Assembly: GCF_014673495.1 (NCBI RefSeq)
Contig: NZ_CP051006.1
Location: 1,736,001 to 1,800,000 of the forward strand
Direction: 5' to 3'
DNA from: Streptomyces griseofuscus
Lineage (GTDB): Bacteria > Actinomycetota > Actinomycetes > Streptomycetales > Streptomycetaceae
DNA: 64,000 bases
The translations under genes and the position numbers were made by a program. Numbering within the stretch: position 1 is the first letter of the stretch; each line of letters begins with the position of its first letter. This document shows positions 8,836-17,788 of this stretch, piece by piece. The notes beneath the pieces were generated by a model. That model ran no database searches, had not been told where the DNA came from, and saw only the letters and a program-made list of their open reading frames with translations.

Positions 8836-9064
8836 GACGATGCGTGTGATCACGTCGGCGCCGAAGACTTCTATCCGTAGCTGCGGGGGCGCACGCCGCC
8901 GTCTGTAACGTGCCTGGTTTCACCCCCTGTTGGGGTGGTCACGTGCATCATGGAGGGCACGACGTGGAGTGGCCAGCCCGCAGAACGCGGGGGCATAAGC
9001 TGCGTGTGCATCAGACGAGACCGCTGGCTGACGCGTTCAGCCGCGCTGAGCAGAGGAGTTCCGT

Positions 9065-9514
9065 GTGGAGCAAGAAGTCGCCGCGCTGGCGATGACCGGC
9101 GCCACCACCATCGTCGCCGCGATGGCGACGGGTGCCTGGGAGACGGCGCGCAACGCGACGGTCGCGCTCTACCGCCGTTATGTGCCAGCACAGCAGCGTG
9201 CAGTCGAGGGCCAGTTAGACCGGAGCGCCAGCCGGGTGGAAAGGGCCGACGATATCGATGGCGAACGCGGACGCCAGCTTCCTCGTTGGCAAGACGAGCT
9301 CGAGGACTTCCTCCAGCAGAACCCGCAGGCCGCTTCCGAGTTGAAAGCCGTAATCGACCGGATCCGCCAAGACCTGCCCGCGGCACAACAGAGCTGGGCG
9401 CAGACCAACATCGCCCGCGAGCACGGCATCGTCAACGCCGTGCAGTACGGCAACCAGCACAACTACTACATGGACTCGCCCCCCGGAACCGACACCGTCA
9501 ACGGCCAGGGCTGA
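9065..9514 (+). CDS. Small putative NLR-linked effector with C-terminal shared motif
   Basis: A 149-residue protein starting at GTG with AGAGGAG upstream. The N-terminus holds a hydrophobic helix (ALAMTGATTIVAAMATGAW) that could insert in a membrane, followed by amphipathic helices (LPRWQDELEDFLQQNP, ELKAVIDRIRQDLP). The C-terminus has EHGIVNAVQYGNQHNYYMDS (about residues 119-138), nearly repeated in the next gene's N-terminus (GHVNAVQHGDQYNYIY). Only 20 nt separate the genes. In published bacterial NLR systems, amyloid-like signalling motifs sit at the C-terminus of an effector and the N-terminus of the adjacent NLR. By that analogy this would be a membrane-active or helical cell-death effector. 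The role is inferred, not shown. Confidence 0.75.
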   Translation: MEQEVAALAMTGATTIVAAMATGAWETARNATVALYRRYVPAQQRAVEGQLDRSASRVERADDIDGERGRQLPRWQDELEDFLQQNPQAASELKAVIDRIRQDLPAAQQSWAQTNIAREHGIVNAVQYGNQHNYYMDSPPGTDTVNGQG

Positions 9515-9534
9515 AGGCCGGGTGAGGTGAACGG

Positions 9535-12500
9535 ATGAGTGAGGAGGAGCCGGGCGCCTCCCGCCATCGGGAATCGGCCGTGTTCACCCAGGACGTCCGA
9601 GCCAGCCGCGACGGCCACGTCAACGCGGTGCAGCACGGCGACCAGTACAACTACATCTACCGGAACGAACCACCCTACCGCGTGGAGCCATTCTCCCCGA
9701 CGGAAGCGGCCCCGGTCCCCAGCCTCCTCCGCGTACCCAGCCGGTTGCTGGCGGCCCGGCATCGCATCGTGCCGTTCCGCCCACGTCCGGAACTGGACCT
9801 GCTGGAAGCCTGGCGGGACGAGCAGGCGCCAGGGCTGTCGGTGCGGCTGGTGCATGCCGAGGGCGGCCAGGGCAAGACGCGCCTCGCCATCGAGTTCGCG
9901 ACCCGCTCGGTGAATGCCGGATGGTCCGTCGCTCTCGCCCGGCACCGGTCGGAGGCGGCTTCGGCGGGCGGTGGCGACGAGCACCTGACCGTACGCGCGC
10001 CGGGCCTGGTGCTGATCGTCGACTACGCCGAGCGATGGCCCCTGCAAGACCTGATCACCCTAGTCCGTCAGCACCGCGACGCCGCGCGAGACCGGCTGCG
10101 CGTCCTGCTACTCGCACGCCCTGCTGGCGCCTGGTGGCAGGGCCTGTCCCACCAGATGTCCAAGCTGGACATCTACGACGTTGACGCGGTCAGACTTCAG
10201 CCGGTCCCGAACACCCCAGAGGGGCGCCTCGAGATGTACCGGGCGGCCCGCGACCAATTCGCCGAGGTCTTCGGGCTCGAGGAACCGGCAGGCGTCGAAC
10301 CCCCCAGCGACTTCAGCGACCCAACGTACGCGCTGACGCTGACGGTGCACATGAAGGCGCTGGCCGACGTCGACGCGGCGGCCCGCGGCCGGACCCCGCC
10401 GGTTAGCAGCGATCAGGCCGGACTCTCGTCGTACCTGCTGGACCGTGAGCACGACCACTGGAGGTCCGCCCACAATGGCGGACACGGCCCGGTGCGCGCC
10501 ACCGCGCAAACCATGGGCCGCACGGTGTACGTCGCGACCCTCACCCGCGCACTGGACGCCGCCGACGCCGCGACCGCGCTGGCCCGTACCGGCGTCGCCG
10601 ACACCGCGTCGGCAGCGGGTGTGCTGCGCGACCACGCCTACTGCTACCCGCCCGAGGACCCCGCCCGGATGCTGGAGCCGTTAGGCCCCGACCGGCTCGG
10701 TGAGGACTTCCTCGCGCTGACGCTGCCCGGCAGGGAGGAACAGTTCGGGTACTACGCGACCGATCCCTGGGCGGCCACCGCACCCGGCCGGCTGCTCACA
10801 ACCACCGTGGACCGTGCCGACTACCCGCCGTTCACCCGCCAGGCCGTCACTGTCCTGATCGAGGCGGCCCACCGGTGGCCGCACATGACCGCCCTGCATC
10901 TCCAGCCGCTCTTGCGGCAGCACCCAGACCTGGCCCTGACCGCGGGCAGCGCCGCCATCGCCCGCCTCGCCGAACTCGACGACATCGACCTCGCGGTGTT
11001 GGAAGCCGTCGACGCAAGGCTGCCCGCCGAAAGCCATGTCGACCTCGACCTCGGCGCCGCGGCACTGGCCCAACGCTTGATCTCCCACCGGCTCGCCACC
11101 GCCACCGGTCCCGCCCACCGAGCCGACCTGCTGCACGACCTCGCCTACCGCATGACCATCGCCGGCCTCCACGAATCGGCCCTGGAGCCCATCGAGGAGG
11201 CGGTGAGAATCAGGCGCCAGCTCGCCGAGGCGAACCCCGACGAGCACCTGCCCCAACTTGCTTCCGCGCTGACCCAGGCAGGCAACGTCCTCGCCGAACT
11301 GGGCCACCAGTCGAAGGCCCTGGCCACCAGCCAGGAGGCTGCGGAGATCAACCGTCAGCTGGCTTCCACCGACCCTGCTGCCGAGCGTTGGTCCGACCTG
11401 GCCCGCTCGTTAACAAATCTGGCGGCACGTCTCGCAGAGAGCGGATTCGACCAGGAGTCCATCGCGCCGGCGCAGGATGCGGTGGAGATCCGGCGCCGAC
11501 TCGCCGAGGCAGACCCCGGCAGATACCTGCCCGAACTCGCCCTCACGCTGTCCAATCTCAGCGCCCAGCTCTGTGACTTGAAGCGGACGCACGAGGCTCT
11601 CGCCTCCGCGCAGGAGGCCGTCGCGCTCTACCGGCGGTTCGCCGAAGCCGACCCAGCCAGCTACCTGCACCCGTTCGCGGCCTCGTTATTCAACCTCTCC
11701 TCCATCATCAGCTTGGCCGGTCGCCGACGGGAAGCCGTGTCCCTCAGCGAGGAGGCAGTGCAGATCAGACGTCGGCTGGTGGAGGCCAACGCCGCCGCAT
11801 ACTCACCTAAGCTCGCGCTCGCACTGACCAGCCTCGCCCACCGGTATATGCAAGTGGGTCGTAATTCCGATGCGCTCGTCACCGCGCAGGAGGCCACTGA
11901 GCTGTCCCGACACCTGGTGCGCACAGCTTCGGCCGCCCGGCATCTGCCCGATCTCGCAGTGAATCTGGCGACACTCAGCCACTGCCTCCGGAACGTCGGG
12001 CGCCGCGCCGAGGCCGCAGCAGCGGTGGAGGAGGCGATCGCGCTCCACCGGGAACTCGCCGAGGCCGACCCGGTCGCTTACCTGCCCGACCTCGCGTACA
12101 CGCTGATCTACAGCCACGGGATTCTGTCCGCCGACCGGCTCGGTGAGGGGGTGTGTCTGTACCGGCAGCTGGCTGAGGCCAACCCCGGCCGCTACACGCT
12201 CAACCTGGCCGATGCGCTGGCGAACCTCAGCAAGGCGCTTGCAGACGCGGGACGACCTGCGGACGCGGTAGCCCCGGCCGCGGAAGCCGTCGCCCTCTAC
12301 CGCCCACTGGCGAAGGCCGACCCCGTCGCGAGACTGTCCGGCCTCGCTTGGGCGTTGACCACCCTCGGACACTGCATCGCTGCGACAGGACGCGTGGCCG
12401 AGGCGCTGCCGTCGGCCGAAGAAGCCGCCGAAATCTACCGCCGCCTGGCTCGGACCGACGCCGCTCCGGCCGTGTACCGAGAGTGTCTCATCCTGGCACT

Positions 12501-12666
12501 GACCGAGCTCGCCACGCGTCTGCGGCAACTGGGACGCCTCGAAGAGGCCGACGCCCACACCGCGGAGGCCTCCGAGGTCCGCAACGCCCCACCGGAGCCA
12601 GCCACACCCGCTCCCGCCCCCCAACAGCTGCCGATGTGCAGCAGCCAGGAGGCCAGCACTCGATGA
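9535..12666 (+). CDS. STAND/NLR-like ATPase with C-terminal tetratricopeptide repeats
   Basis: A 1,043-residue protein. Residues 24-42 carry the short motif DGHVNAVQHGDQYNYIY shared with the upstream gene, followed by RNEPPYRVEPF. The NTPase domain has a Walker A (EGGQGKT, about 109-115) and a Walker B (LVLIVDYAE, about 158-166), with ARPAGAWW as sensor region and a winged-helix-like middle. From about residue 500 to 1,020 are ten or so TPR-like repeats of about 45 residues (for example LTQAGNVLAELGHQSKALAT), many with the pattern 'R.LAEADP..Y.P.LA'. This is the layout of signal-transducing NLR-type ATPases: sensor repeats, switch ATPase, N-terminal signalling motif. Likely role is pathogen or stress sensing with the neighbouring effector. 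The last 30 residues are Pro-rich. Confidence 0.85.
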   Translation: MSEEEPGASRHRESAVFTQDVRASRDGHVNAVQHGDQYNYIYRNEPPYRVEPFSPTEAAPVPSLLRVPSRLLAARHRIVPFRPRPELDLLEAWRDEQAPGLSVRLVHAEGGQGKTRLAIEFATRSVNAGWSVALARHRSEAASAGGGDEHLTVRAPGLVLIVDYAERWPLQDLITLVRQHRDAARDRLRVLLLARPAGAWWQGLSHQMSKLDIYDVDAVRLQPVPNTPEGRLEMYRAARDQFAEVFGLEEPAGVEPPSDFSDPTYALTLTVHMKALADVDAAARGRTPPVSSDQAGLSSYLLDREHDHWRSAHNGGHGPVRATAQTMGRTVYVATLTRALDAADAATALARTGVADTASAAGVLRDHAYCYPPEDPARMLEPLGPDRLGEDFLALTLPGREEQFGYYATDPWAATAPGRLLTTTVDRADYPPFTRQAVTVLIEAAHRWPHMTALHLQPLLRQHPDLALTAGSAAIARLAELDDIDLAVLEAVDARLPAESHVDLDLGAAALAQRLISHRLATATGPAHRADLLHDLAYRMTIAGLHESALEPIEEAVRIRRQLAEANPDEHLPQLASALTQAGNVLAELGHQSKALATSQEAAEINRQLASTDPAAERWSDLARSLTNLAARLAESGFDQESIAPAQDAVEIRRRLAEADPGRYLPELALTLSNLSAQLCDLKRTHEALASAQEAVALYRRFAEADPASYLHPFAASLFNLSSIISLAGRRREAVSLSEEAVQIRRRLVEANAAAYSPKLALALTSLAHRYMQVGRNSDALVTAQEATELSRHLVRTASAARHLPDLAVNLATLSHCLRNVGRRAEAAAAVEEAIALHRELAEADPVAYLPDLAYTLIYSHGILSADRLGEGVCLYRQLAEANPGRYTLNLADALANLSKALADAGRPADAVAPAAEAVALYRPLAKADPVARLSGLAWALTTLGHCIAATGRVAEALPSAEEAAEIYRRLARTDAAPAVYRECLILALTELATRLRQLGRLEEADAHTAEASEVRNAPPEPATPAPAPQQLPMCSSQEASTR

Positions 12667-12690
12667 CGTTCACCGCGATCCCCATGTTGC

Positions 12691-12775
12691 GTCCGCCGGC
12701 GACTATGCCGCTGAGAGCGCCCAGGGCGAGACCGACCGGCTTGTAGGCGATCTTCGACGCTTTCATCGGTGGCAT
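12691..12775 (-). pseudogene. DUF4235-like membrane protein, 5' fragment
   Basis: The leftward frame reads MPPMKASKIAYKPVGLALGA followed by LSGIVAGG. The tyrosine-lysine-proline helix start and Gly-rich transmembrane helix match DUF4235 proteins, which normally continue for another 60 residues. Here the sequence changes right after the helix, close to the end of the NLR gene. The similarity is short, so the call is tentative. Confidence 0.4.
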
Positions 12776-13234
12776 CGGGCGCGTCCTCTTGCTGCCGCAC
12801 CGCTGGACCGCTGTCACGATCGGAGTTACGGAGGCAGCGCACTCCTTGGCGAGAGCCGCTGCTCGGCTCAGACCGTCGTAGGCCAGCGCGCGGACCAGGG
12901 GGAGCCGACCATCACCCTGGACACGCCCGACCGCCGCACAACGCGAGCGGCCAATTCCGTGGCAGAGACTCCAATGCCGGCGAGGACCGGAATCTTCGGT
13001 GCGGCATGTCGAACCGAAGCGACAAATGAGGCGAGGGAGTCCAGATCGATATCATCCGGGATAGCCTCTGCGCTGCCCCGCAACCGCCGGAGCGTAGACG
13101 AAGCCCGTCGCGGCGCGGGACGTAGCAGCGAATTCAGCGGGCGACGCATCACGGGCGGCCAAGAGAGGAGCACTGATCCCGGCATCGGCGGCCGCCCCCG
13201 TTATGTTTTTCGCGGTCCTGCAATGGGGCCGCTG
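12776..13234 (-). pseudogene. Tryptophan synthase alpha-like protein, C-terminal part
   Basis: Leftward from the IS junction: RPHCRTAKNITGAAADAGIS, then LLAARDASPAEFAATSRAAT and GFVYAPAVAGQ. The frame slips near 13,060 to DDIDLDSLASFVASVRHA and PVLAGIGVSATELAARVV ... VMVGSP, and slips again near 12,905 to LVRALAYDGLSRAAALAKE. This is the second half of a TrpA (TIM-barrel) fold, including the phosphate-binding GIGVS and VGSP loops. It joins the fragment at 14,737-15,105 across the IS110-family element. Two frameshifts in addition to the insertion show prolonged decay. Confidence 0.8.
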
Positions 13235-13459
13235 GCCTCCGGGCCCGGTATGACTGTGTCCCCTCTGTCGAACGAATGACCTGGGGGGTGGTGTCGCCGG
13301 GCCCGGGAGGTGCCGTCGGAGACGCTGATGAGAGACCCGGCCACCGCCCGGCCCGGCGCAATGCCGGGCAGTTCGCGGGCGGCAGGTCTGCATAACGTGG
13401 ATGCGCGAGCACGGTGCCACCGCCGAGGCCGGCGCGGTCAACACCTCTGGAGTCGTGCG
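13235..13459 (+). ncRNA. Candidate bridge-RNA region of the IS110-family element
   Basis: Non-coding left end between the element edge and the transposase start. In characterised IS110 members this interval encodes a structured RNA with two loops matching target and donor DNA. It has GC-rich self-complementary stretches (CGGGCCCGGG near 13,298; GCCCGGCCCGGCGC near 13,347). GGTGGT at 13,287-13,292 is complementary to ACCACC immediately right of the insertion point (14,740-14,745). That match is short and could be chance. Position is inferred from the family. Confidence 0.4.
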
Positions 13460-14674
13460 ATGTTAGACACCGAAGACATAGGCGTCTTCCTCGGGTTGGA
13501 CGTCGGCAAGACAGCCCACCATGGCCACGGGCTCACGCCGGCCGGGAAGAAGGTCTTCGACAAGCCGATGCCCAACAGCGAACCGAAGCTGCGGGCCGTG
13601 TTCGACAAACTCAAGGCCAAGTTCGGCACTGTCCTGGTGATCGTGGACCAGCCCGCCTCGATCGGCGCCCTGCCCCTGACCGTCGCCCGCGATGCGGACT
13701 GCGAGGTCGCCTACCTGCCCGGACTCGCGATGCGACGGATCGCCGACCTCTATCCGGGAGAGGCGAAAACCGACGCGAAGGACGCGGCCGTCATCGCGGA
13801 CGCCGCCCGGACGATGCCTCACACTCTGCGGTCGCTGGAGCTGACCGACGAGATCACTGCCGAGCTCACGGTGCTGACCGGCTTCGACCAGGACCTCGCC
13901 GCCGAAGCCACCCGAACCTCCAACCGGATCCGCGGCCTGCTCACCCAGTTCCACCCCAGCCTTGAGCGCGTGCTCGGCCCGAGACTGGACCACGCCGCCG
14001 TCACCTGGCTCCTCGAGCGATACGGATCCCCGGCCGCACTACGGAAGGCCGGCCGTCGCAGACTCGTCGAGGTGATCCGGCCCAAGGCCCCTCGCATGGC
14101 CGCCCGGCTGATCGACGACGTCTTCACCGCACTCGACGAGCAGACCGTCGTGGTCCCGGGAACCGGCACCCTCGACGTGGTCATCCCGTCGCTGGCCCGC
14201 TCGCTGGCCGCGGTCCACGACCAGCGCCGGGCCCTGGAAGCCCAGATCAACAGTCTGCTGGAGGCTCACCCTCTTCACCAGGTCCTGACTTCGATGCCGG
14301 GAGTCGGAGTCAGGACCGCCGCCGTCCTGCTGGTCACCGTCGGCGACGGCACCAGCTTCGCCAGTGCCGCCCACCTCGCCTCCTACGCCGGCCTCGCCCC
14401 CACGACCAGGTCGTCGGGAACCTCGATTCATGGCGAGCACGCACCACGAGGAGGAAACAGACAGCTCAAACGCGCAATGTTCCTCTCCGCCTTCGCCTGC
14501 ATGAACGCCGACCCGGCATCGCGCACCTACTACGACCGGCAAAGAGCCCGCGGCAAAACCCACACCCAGGCCCTCCTCCGACTCGCCCGCCAACGCATCA
14601 GCGTCCTGTTCGCCATGCTCCGCGACGGCACCTTCTACGAATCCCGGACCCCCGACGTCACTCTCGCCGCATGA
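13460..14674 (+). CDS. IS110-family transposase (DEDD recombinase)
   Basis: A 404-residue protein with the RuvC-like N-terminal domain: VFLGLDVGKTAHHGHGL (first Asp), VIVDQPAS (second acidic), and EAKTDAKDAAVIADAART (DEDD Asp pair). The C-terminal transposase_20 domain shows LTSMPGVGVRTAAVLLVTVG and ASYAGLAPTTRSSGTS, with the Ser-rich segment that holds the catalytic serine, then GGNRQLKRAMFLSAFACMN. All key motifs are present and length is normal, so it may be functional. The ATG at 13,460 has GGAG 7 nt upstream. Confidence 0.9.
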   Translation: MLDTEDIGVFLGLDVGKTAHHGHGLTPAGKKVFDKPMPNSEPKLRAVFDKLKAKFGTVLVIVDQPASIGALPLTVARDADCEVAYLPGLAMRRIADLYPGEAKTDAKDAAVIADAARTMPHTLRSLELTDEITAELTVLTGFDQDLAAEATRTSNRIRGLLTQFHPSLERVLGPRLDHAAVTWLLERYGSPAALRKAGRRRLVEVIRPKAPRMAARLIDDVFTALDEQTVVVPGTGTLDVVIPSLARSLAAVHDQRRALEAQINSLLEAHPLHQVLTSMPGVGVRTAAVLLVTVGDGTSFASAAHLASYAGLAPTTRSSGTSIHGEHAPRGGNRQLKRAMFLSAFACMNADPASRTYYDRQRARGKTHTQALLRLARQRISVLFAMLRDGTFYESRTPDVTLAA

Positions 14675-14736
14675 CCGCCCCAAACACCCGCATACCAGGC
14701 ACCACGTCCTTGACGAAGGACATAGAGACACCCCCC

Positions 14737-15105
14737 CTGACCACCAGGGACGTCGCAGACGAGGCAACCCGCAGCGCCCGCTGATGCCAGCGCATGCGTC
14801 ATCCGCTCAACCCCATGTGCCTCGACCGTTGCCCAATAGCTCATGACGATCACGGGCTTGCCGGTCACAGCGGACACCTGCTGCGCCGTCGCCAGCGTGG
14901 TCTCCACACCGTGACCAGCACGGATCGCACAGCGATGTGCTGCGGCAATTACTCCGCCGTCGAGCCAGGGATCGACCGTCGGCGTTCCCACTTCCAGCAC
15001 CGCCGCACCGCTCTCCACATACGCAACGAAGGCTTCGACGTCGCCGTGGTGGTCCGGAAAGCCCGCCGCTGAGAACGCGCCAAGAACCGGCCGAGGATCA
15101 TCCAC
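14737..15105 (-). pseudogene. Tryptophan synthase alpha-like protein, N-terminal part
   Basis: From an ATG at 15,105: PVLGAFSAAGFPDHHGDVEA, then VLEVGTPTVDPWLDGGVIAA, PVIVMSYWATVEAHGVERM and AGAAGCLVCDVPGGQ up to the IS110 junction. The Glu of 'LEVG' and Asp of 'LDGG' occupy the positions of the two catalytic acids of TrpA. The gene resembles the intact plasmid-type trpA homologue at 55,772 and no trpB is nearby. The exact start is uncertain. 15,106-15,303 upstream holds nothing I can support beyond a possible promoter. Confidence 0.8.
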
Positions 15106-15303
15106 TGCTCGGCTAGCAGAGCGGTGTTCCTACGGCTCCCCGCCTCGCTGGCCGTGTCGCGTACATCTACGCGATACGTCACCGCAGGTCACCTGTGATC
15201 CGGTCACTCCAGCGGTCGGAAAAGCTGTAGGGGAGGCGGAGTTCGGCGAAGAACTCAGGGGCTCGCAGGGCCAAGGAGGATCTCCGGTCGGGTCAGGCGC
15301 GTG

Positions 15304-16176
15304 CTACCGGCGCGGGCCGAGCAGGGCCGGTCGGCTGGTGGTGCTCCAGCGCGGGATGCTGGCCGGGGGTAGCGCGGCCGGACGGCGGGAGGAGACGGCC
15401 CGCTGCACGTCGAGCGGAGTGGGAGCCGGCGGGCCGGGCGGGAGGATCGGGGTGAGCTGGGCCATTCCCTTGATGTAGCTGGAGGTTGCCTCGCGCCACC
15501 GGGGCAGGGGCGCCGGATCGGCGACGCATTCGGTGACGGCGGTGAGCAGGGCGACGGGGGTGTCGGTGCTGGCCGTGGCGTACCAGACGGGCCGGTCGAC
15601 GGACGTGCCCGCCCACAGCTGCCAGCGGGCCTCCCGCGTGGTCAGCTCGGCTTCCGGGTCGAGGGCGCCGGTGGTGAACTCCATGCCGGCATGCCCATCC
15701 GGAGCCTGGACCGCGAAGACGCCCCAGCGCGGACGGTCGATCTCCCAGCCCTGCTTCAGCAGGGGCACGACCGCGAGGAAGGAGTCGTGCTCGTCGGTCC
15801 CGGAGACCGGCCGGGCGAGGTAGGCGTCCGGTCCCTGCTCGTACGCGGTCGCGAGGACGGTGGTGAACGCGGTCACGAACTCGGTGGGGACGCGGTCGTT
15901 GAAGCAGACGCCCCACGCGGGCGGTCCGAAGGAGTCCTTGTAGGCGTTGATGCGCCAGAGTCCGTCGTCCTCGCCTTCGGGCAGGTAGCCCAGGCGTACG
16001 CGCCGGTCGGGAGCGCTCACGAACACGTTGGAGTCCTCGTCGTACCGCAGGTCCCAGCCGAGGTCGAGCAGCGGGGCGAGGGCGGGGTCGCCGGTTCCGG
16101 TGGTGGAGGCGAGGTGGCGCGGCCAGACGTAGACGTCGCCGTCGATGTCGCGGTGCGGGTCGGTCCGTGACGTCAT
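15304..16176 (-). CDS. DUF317 protein with two repeats
   Basis: A 290-residue protein: DVYVWPRHLASTTGTGDPAL, then RINAYKDSFGPPAWGVCFND with TEFVTAFTTVLATAYEQGP, then a second unit with RWQLWAGTSVDRPVWYATAS and VALLTAVTECVADPAPLPR. The tail is Pro/Arg-rich. The ATG overlaps the stop of the ATP-grasp gene by four bases (ATGA), so the two are translationally coupled; it is the last gene of the leftward block. Function of DUF317 is unknown. Confidence 0.8.
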   Translation of the reverse strand: MTSRTDPHRDIDGDVYVWPRHLASTTGTGDPALAPLLDLGWDLRYDEDSNVFVSAPDRRVRLGYLPEGEDDGLWRINAYKDSFGPPAWGVCFNDRVPTEFVTAFTTVLATAYEQGPDAYLARPVSGTDEHDSFLAVVPLLKQGWEIDRPRWGVFAVQAPDGHAGMEFTTGALDPEAELTTREARWQLWAGTSVDRPVWYATASTDTPVALLTAVTECVADPAPLPRWREATSSYIKGMAQLTPILPPGPPAPTPLDVQRAVSSRRPAALPPASIPRWSTTSRPALLGPRR

Positions 16177-17402
16177 CGGTCCGCCCTCGTGGTGACCGTG
16201 ATCTCGTCCGCGGCAAGGTCGAGGCGTTCGGTGACCTCGGCGGTGGTGCGGCCGGTGACGATGTAGAACCCGGCCCGGGCGGTGAACAGGTCTCCCTCGG
16301 GCGGCAGGACGAGCTGGTCGCCGATCCCGCGGATCCACTGCACTTGGCGCAGCCAGGGGGTGTGGGCGGCGAACGGCTGGTTGACGTGCCGGGCGGTGAG
16401 GGTGCCGGAGGCGTCCGGGTAGAGCATGCGGATGCCCGCGGCTGCGCTGCGGGTCGGGGTGAGGTCCGGTGCTCGGCCGCAGGCGAGGTCGGCGGCGGCC
16501 CTGGGCAGGTCGATGCCGGTGGCGAGGCGGACGAGGTGGCCGATCATGTCGCCGCCGATGCGCGCGTTGACCTCGATCAGCCGGGGCCGGCCGTCCACGA
16601 GGCGCAGCTCGACGTGCTGCACGCCGTCGGTGATCCCCACCGCTTTGACCGCGGCGGCGGCGACCGGGGCGACCTGGGGCAGGAGCGGGTCGGCGGCGTC
16701 GACGGTGTGGCCGGTCTCGTCGAAGTACGGTGCGGGGCCCAGGTGTTTGCGGGTCACGGCGACCGCGGTGGTCACGCCGCGGTGGGTGACGCATTCGACG
16801 GAGACTTCCGGGCCGTCGAGGTACTCCTCGACCAGGACCCCGGTGTCCTCGCGGCTGCGGCTCGCGCCGGCCGAGGCGAACGCGAACGCGGCGGGCAGGT
16901 CTTCGGGCTCATCGACGCGGATCACGCCGATGCTGCCGGCGAACGCCGCGGGCTTGATGACGGCCGGGAGGCCGAGGGTCATCGTCGCAAGGCCGGCCTC
17001 CAGCAGGGTCCGTGCCTTCATCGAGGCGGCCGAGGGCACGCCGTGGCGGGCGAACAGGGGGCGGGCGGTGGCCTTGTTGCGGCAGGCCCGCATCACCTCG
17101 ACGGACGGCGAGGGCAGGCTGAGCGTGCGGGCGAGTCGGGCGGTGGGGACGAGGTGCCACTCGTCCCAGGTGACCACGCCGGCCAGGTCGTGGCGTTCGG
17201 CCAGCGCCCGGCCGGCGGCGAGCAGCGCTGCGGGATCGCTCAGATCGGCCACGGCGTGGTCGATGATGAACGGCTTCTCCCACGACGGCTCGGTGCCGGT
17301 GAGCAGGACGACGTCGTACGCGGCGGCCACCTGCTCCAGGCAGTAGCCCCGATAGGTCTCGTCACCGGGAGAAACGACGAGGACGAGGGGACGAGCGGAC
17401 AA
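16173..17402 (-). CDS. ATP-grasp carboxylate-amine ligase family protein
   Basis: A 409-residue enzyme. The pre-ATP-grasp part has LVLVVSPGDETYRGYCLEQV and WDEWHLVPTARLA. The ATP-grasp core has LPAVIKPAAFAGSIGVIRVD (ATP-binding lysine and Gly loop), VLVEEYLDGPEVSVECV, and LRLVDGRPRLIEVNARIGGD (Mg-binding Glu and Asn). A C-terminal domain follows. Such enzymes join a carboxylate to an amine through an acyl-phosphate and often build dipeptides or tailor small molecules. An MFS exporter and two regulators lie just upstream in the same direction, which suggests a small make-and-export unit. Substrate unknown. Confidence 0.85.
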   Translation of the reverse strand: MSARPLVLVVSPGDETYRGYCLEQVAAAYDVVLLTGTEPSWEKPFIIDHAVADLSDPAALLAAGRALAERHDLAGVVTWDEWHLVPTARLARTLSLPSPSVEVMRACRNKATARPLFARHGVPSAASMKARTLLEAGLATMTLGLPAVIKPAAFAGSIGVIRVDEPEDLPAAFAFASAGASRSREDTGVLVEEYLDGPEVSVECVTHRGVTTAVAVTRKHLGPAPYFDETGHTVDAADPLLPQVAPVAAAAVKAVGITDGVQHVELRLVDGRPRLIEVNARIGGDMIGHLVRLATGIDLPRAAADLACGRAPDLTPTRSAAAGIRMLYPDASGTLTARHVNQPFAAHTPWLRQVQWIRGIGDQLVLPPEGDLFTARAGFYIVTGRTTAEVTERLDLAADEITVTTRADR

Positions 17403-17453
17403 GAAGAGGTTCTCCGTATCGGTGGACGGCAGGGTGAGAAGAGGAAGGGTGTC

Positions 17454-17756
17454 TCAGGCGGCACGGCGGCGGCGCAGTTCGAACACCTGAGCCCAGTGGG
17501 GGTGTTCGTGGAGCAGGCGGCGGGCGTAGAGGGCGGTGTAGTTGTTGTTCAGCCCGTCGACTCCGTCGGGGAGTTGGCGGCGCAGGTCCTCGAACAGGTC
17601 CTTCACGCTGACGCGTTTGGCGCCGGCGACCAGGCGGCGGGCGGCCAGGTGTTCCAGGGCCTTGTAGATGTGCGGGTGGTGGGCGTCGAAGGCGTGGAAC
17701 TGCTCGGTGATGGTGCGACCGGTCGCGCGGTGCGATCCGAGAGCGGCGATGGACAT
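17454..17756 (-). CDS. Small conserved phage/plasmid protein
   Basis: A 100-residue, probably helical, basic protein: FHAFDAHHPHIYKALEHLAA, AGAKRVSVKDLFEDLRRQ and LNNNYTALYARRLLHEHP. It resembles a widespread phage protein of unknown function with the pattern 'NP.vy..L..la......g...fe.lR......N..y...yar'. The ATG at 17,756 has a GGAG upstream. It sits between the exporter and the ATP-grasp gene, in the same direction. Confidence 0.65.
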   Translation of the reverse strand: MSIAALGSHRATGRTITEQFHAFDAHHPHIYKALEHLAARRLVAGAKRVSVKDLFEDLRRQLPDGVDGLNNNYTALYARRLLHEHPHWAQVFELRRRRAA

Positions 17757-17788
17757 GAAGGTCTCCACGGGCTGGGCGTGCAGCGGGT

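Larger units (their letters stand above)
13235..14739 (+). mobile_element. IS110-family insertion sequence, about 1.5 kb
   Basis: Ends are set by the split trpA-like gene: the gene reads 'VPGGQ' at the right edge and continues 'RPHCRTA' at the left edge, so the element replaces nothing. CTG is present at both junctions (13,232-13,234 and 14,737-14,739), consistent with the short core expected for IS110 recombinases, which make no long duplication or inverted repeats. It holds one transposase preceded by about 225 nt of non-coding DNA, where IS110-group elements encode their guide (bridge) RNA. Exact ends are uncertain by a few bases. Confidence 0.8.

Noticed and set aside
9065..9514. Classical toxin-antitoxin reading of the small gene before the NLR
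   Set aside because: The partner is a 1,043-residue STAND ATPase and the link is a shared terminal peptide, which fits an effector-NLR pair better.
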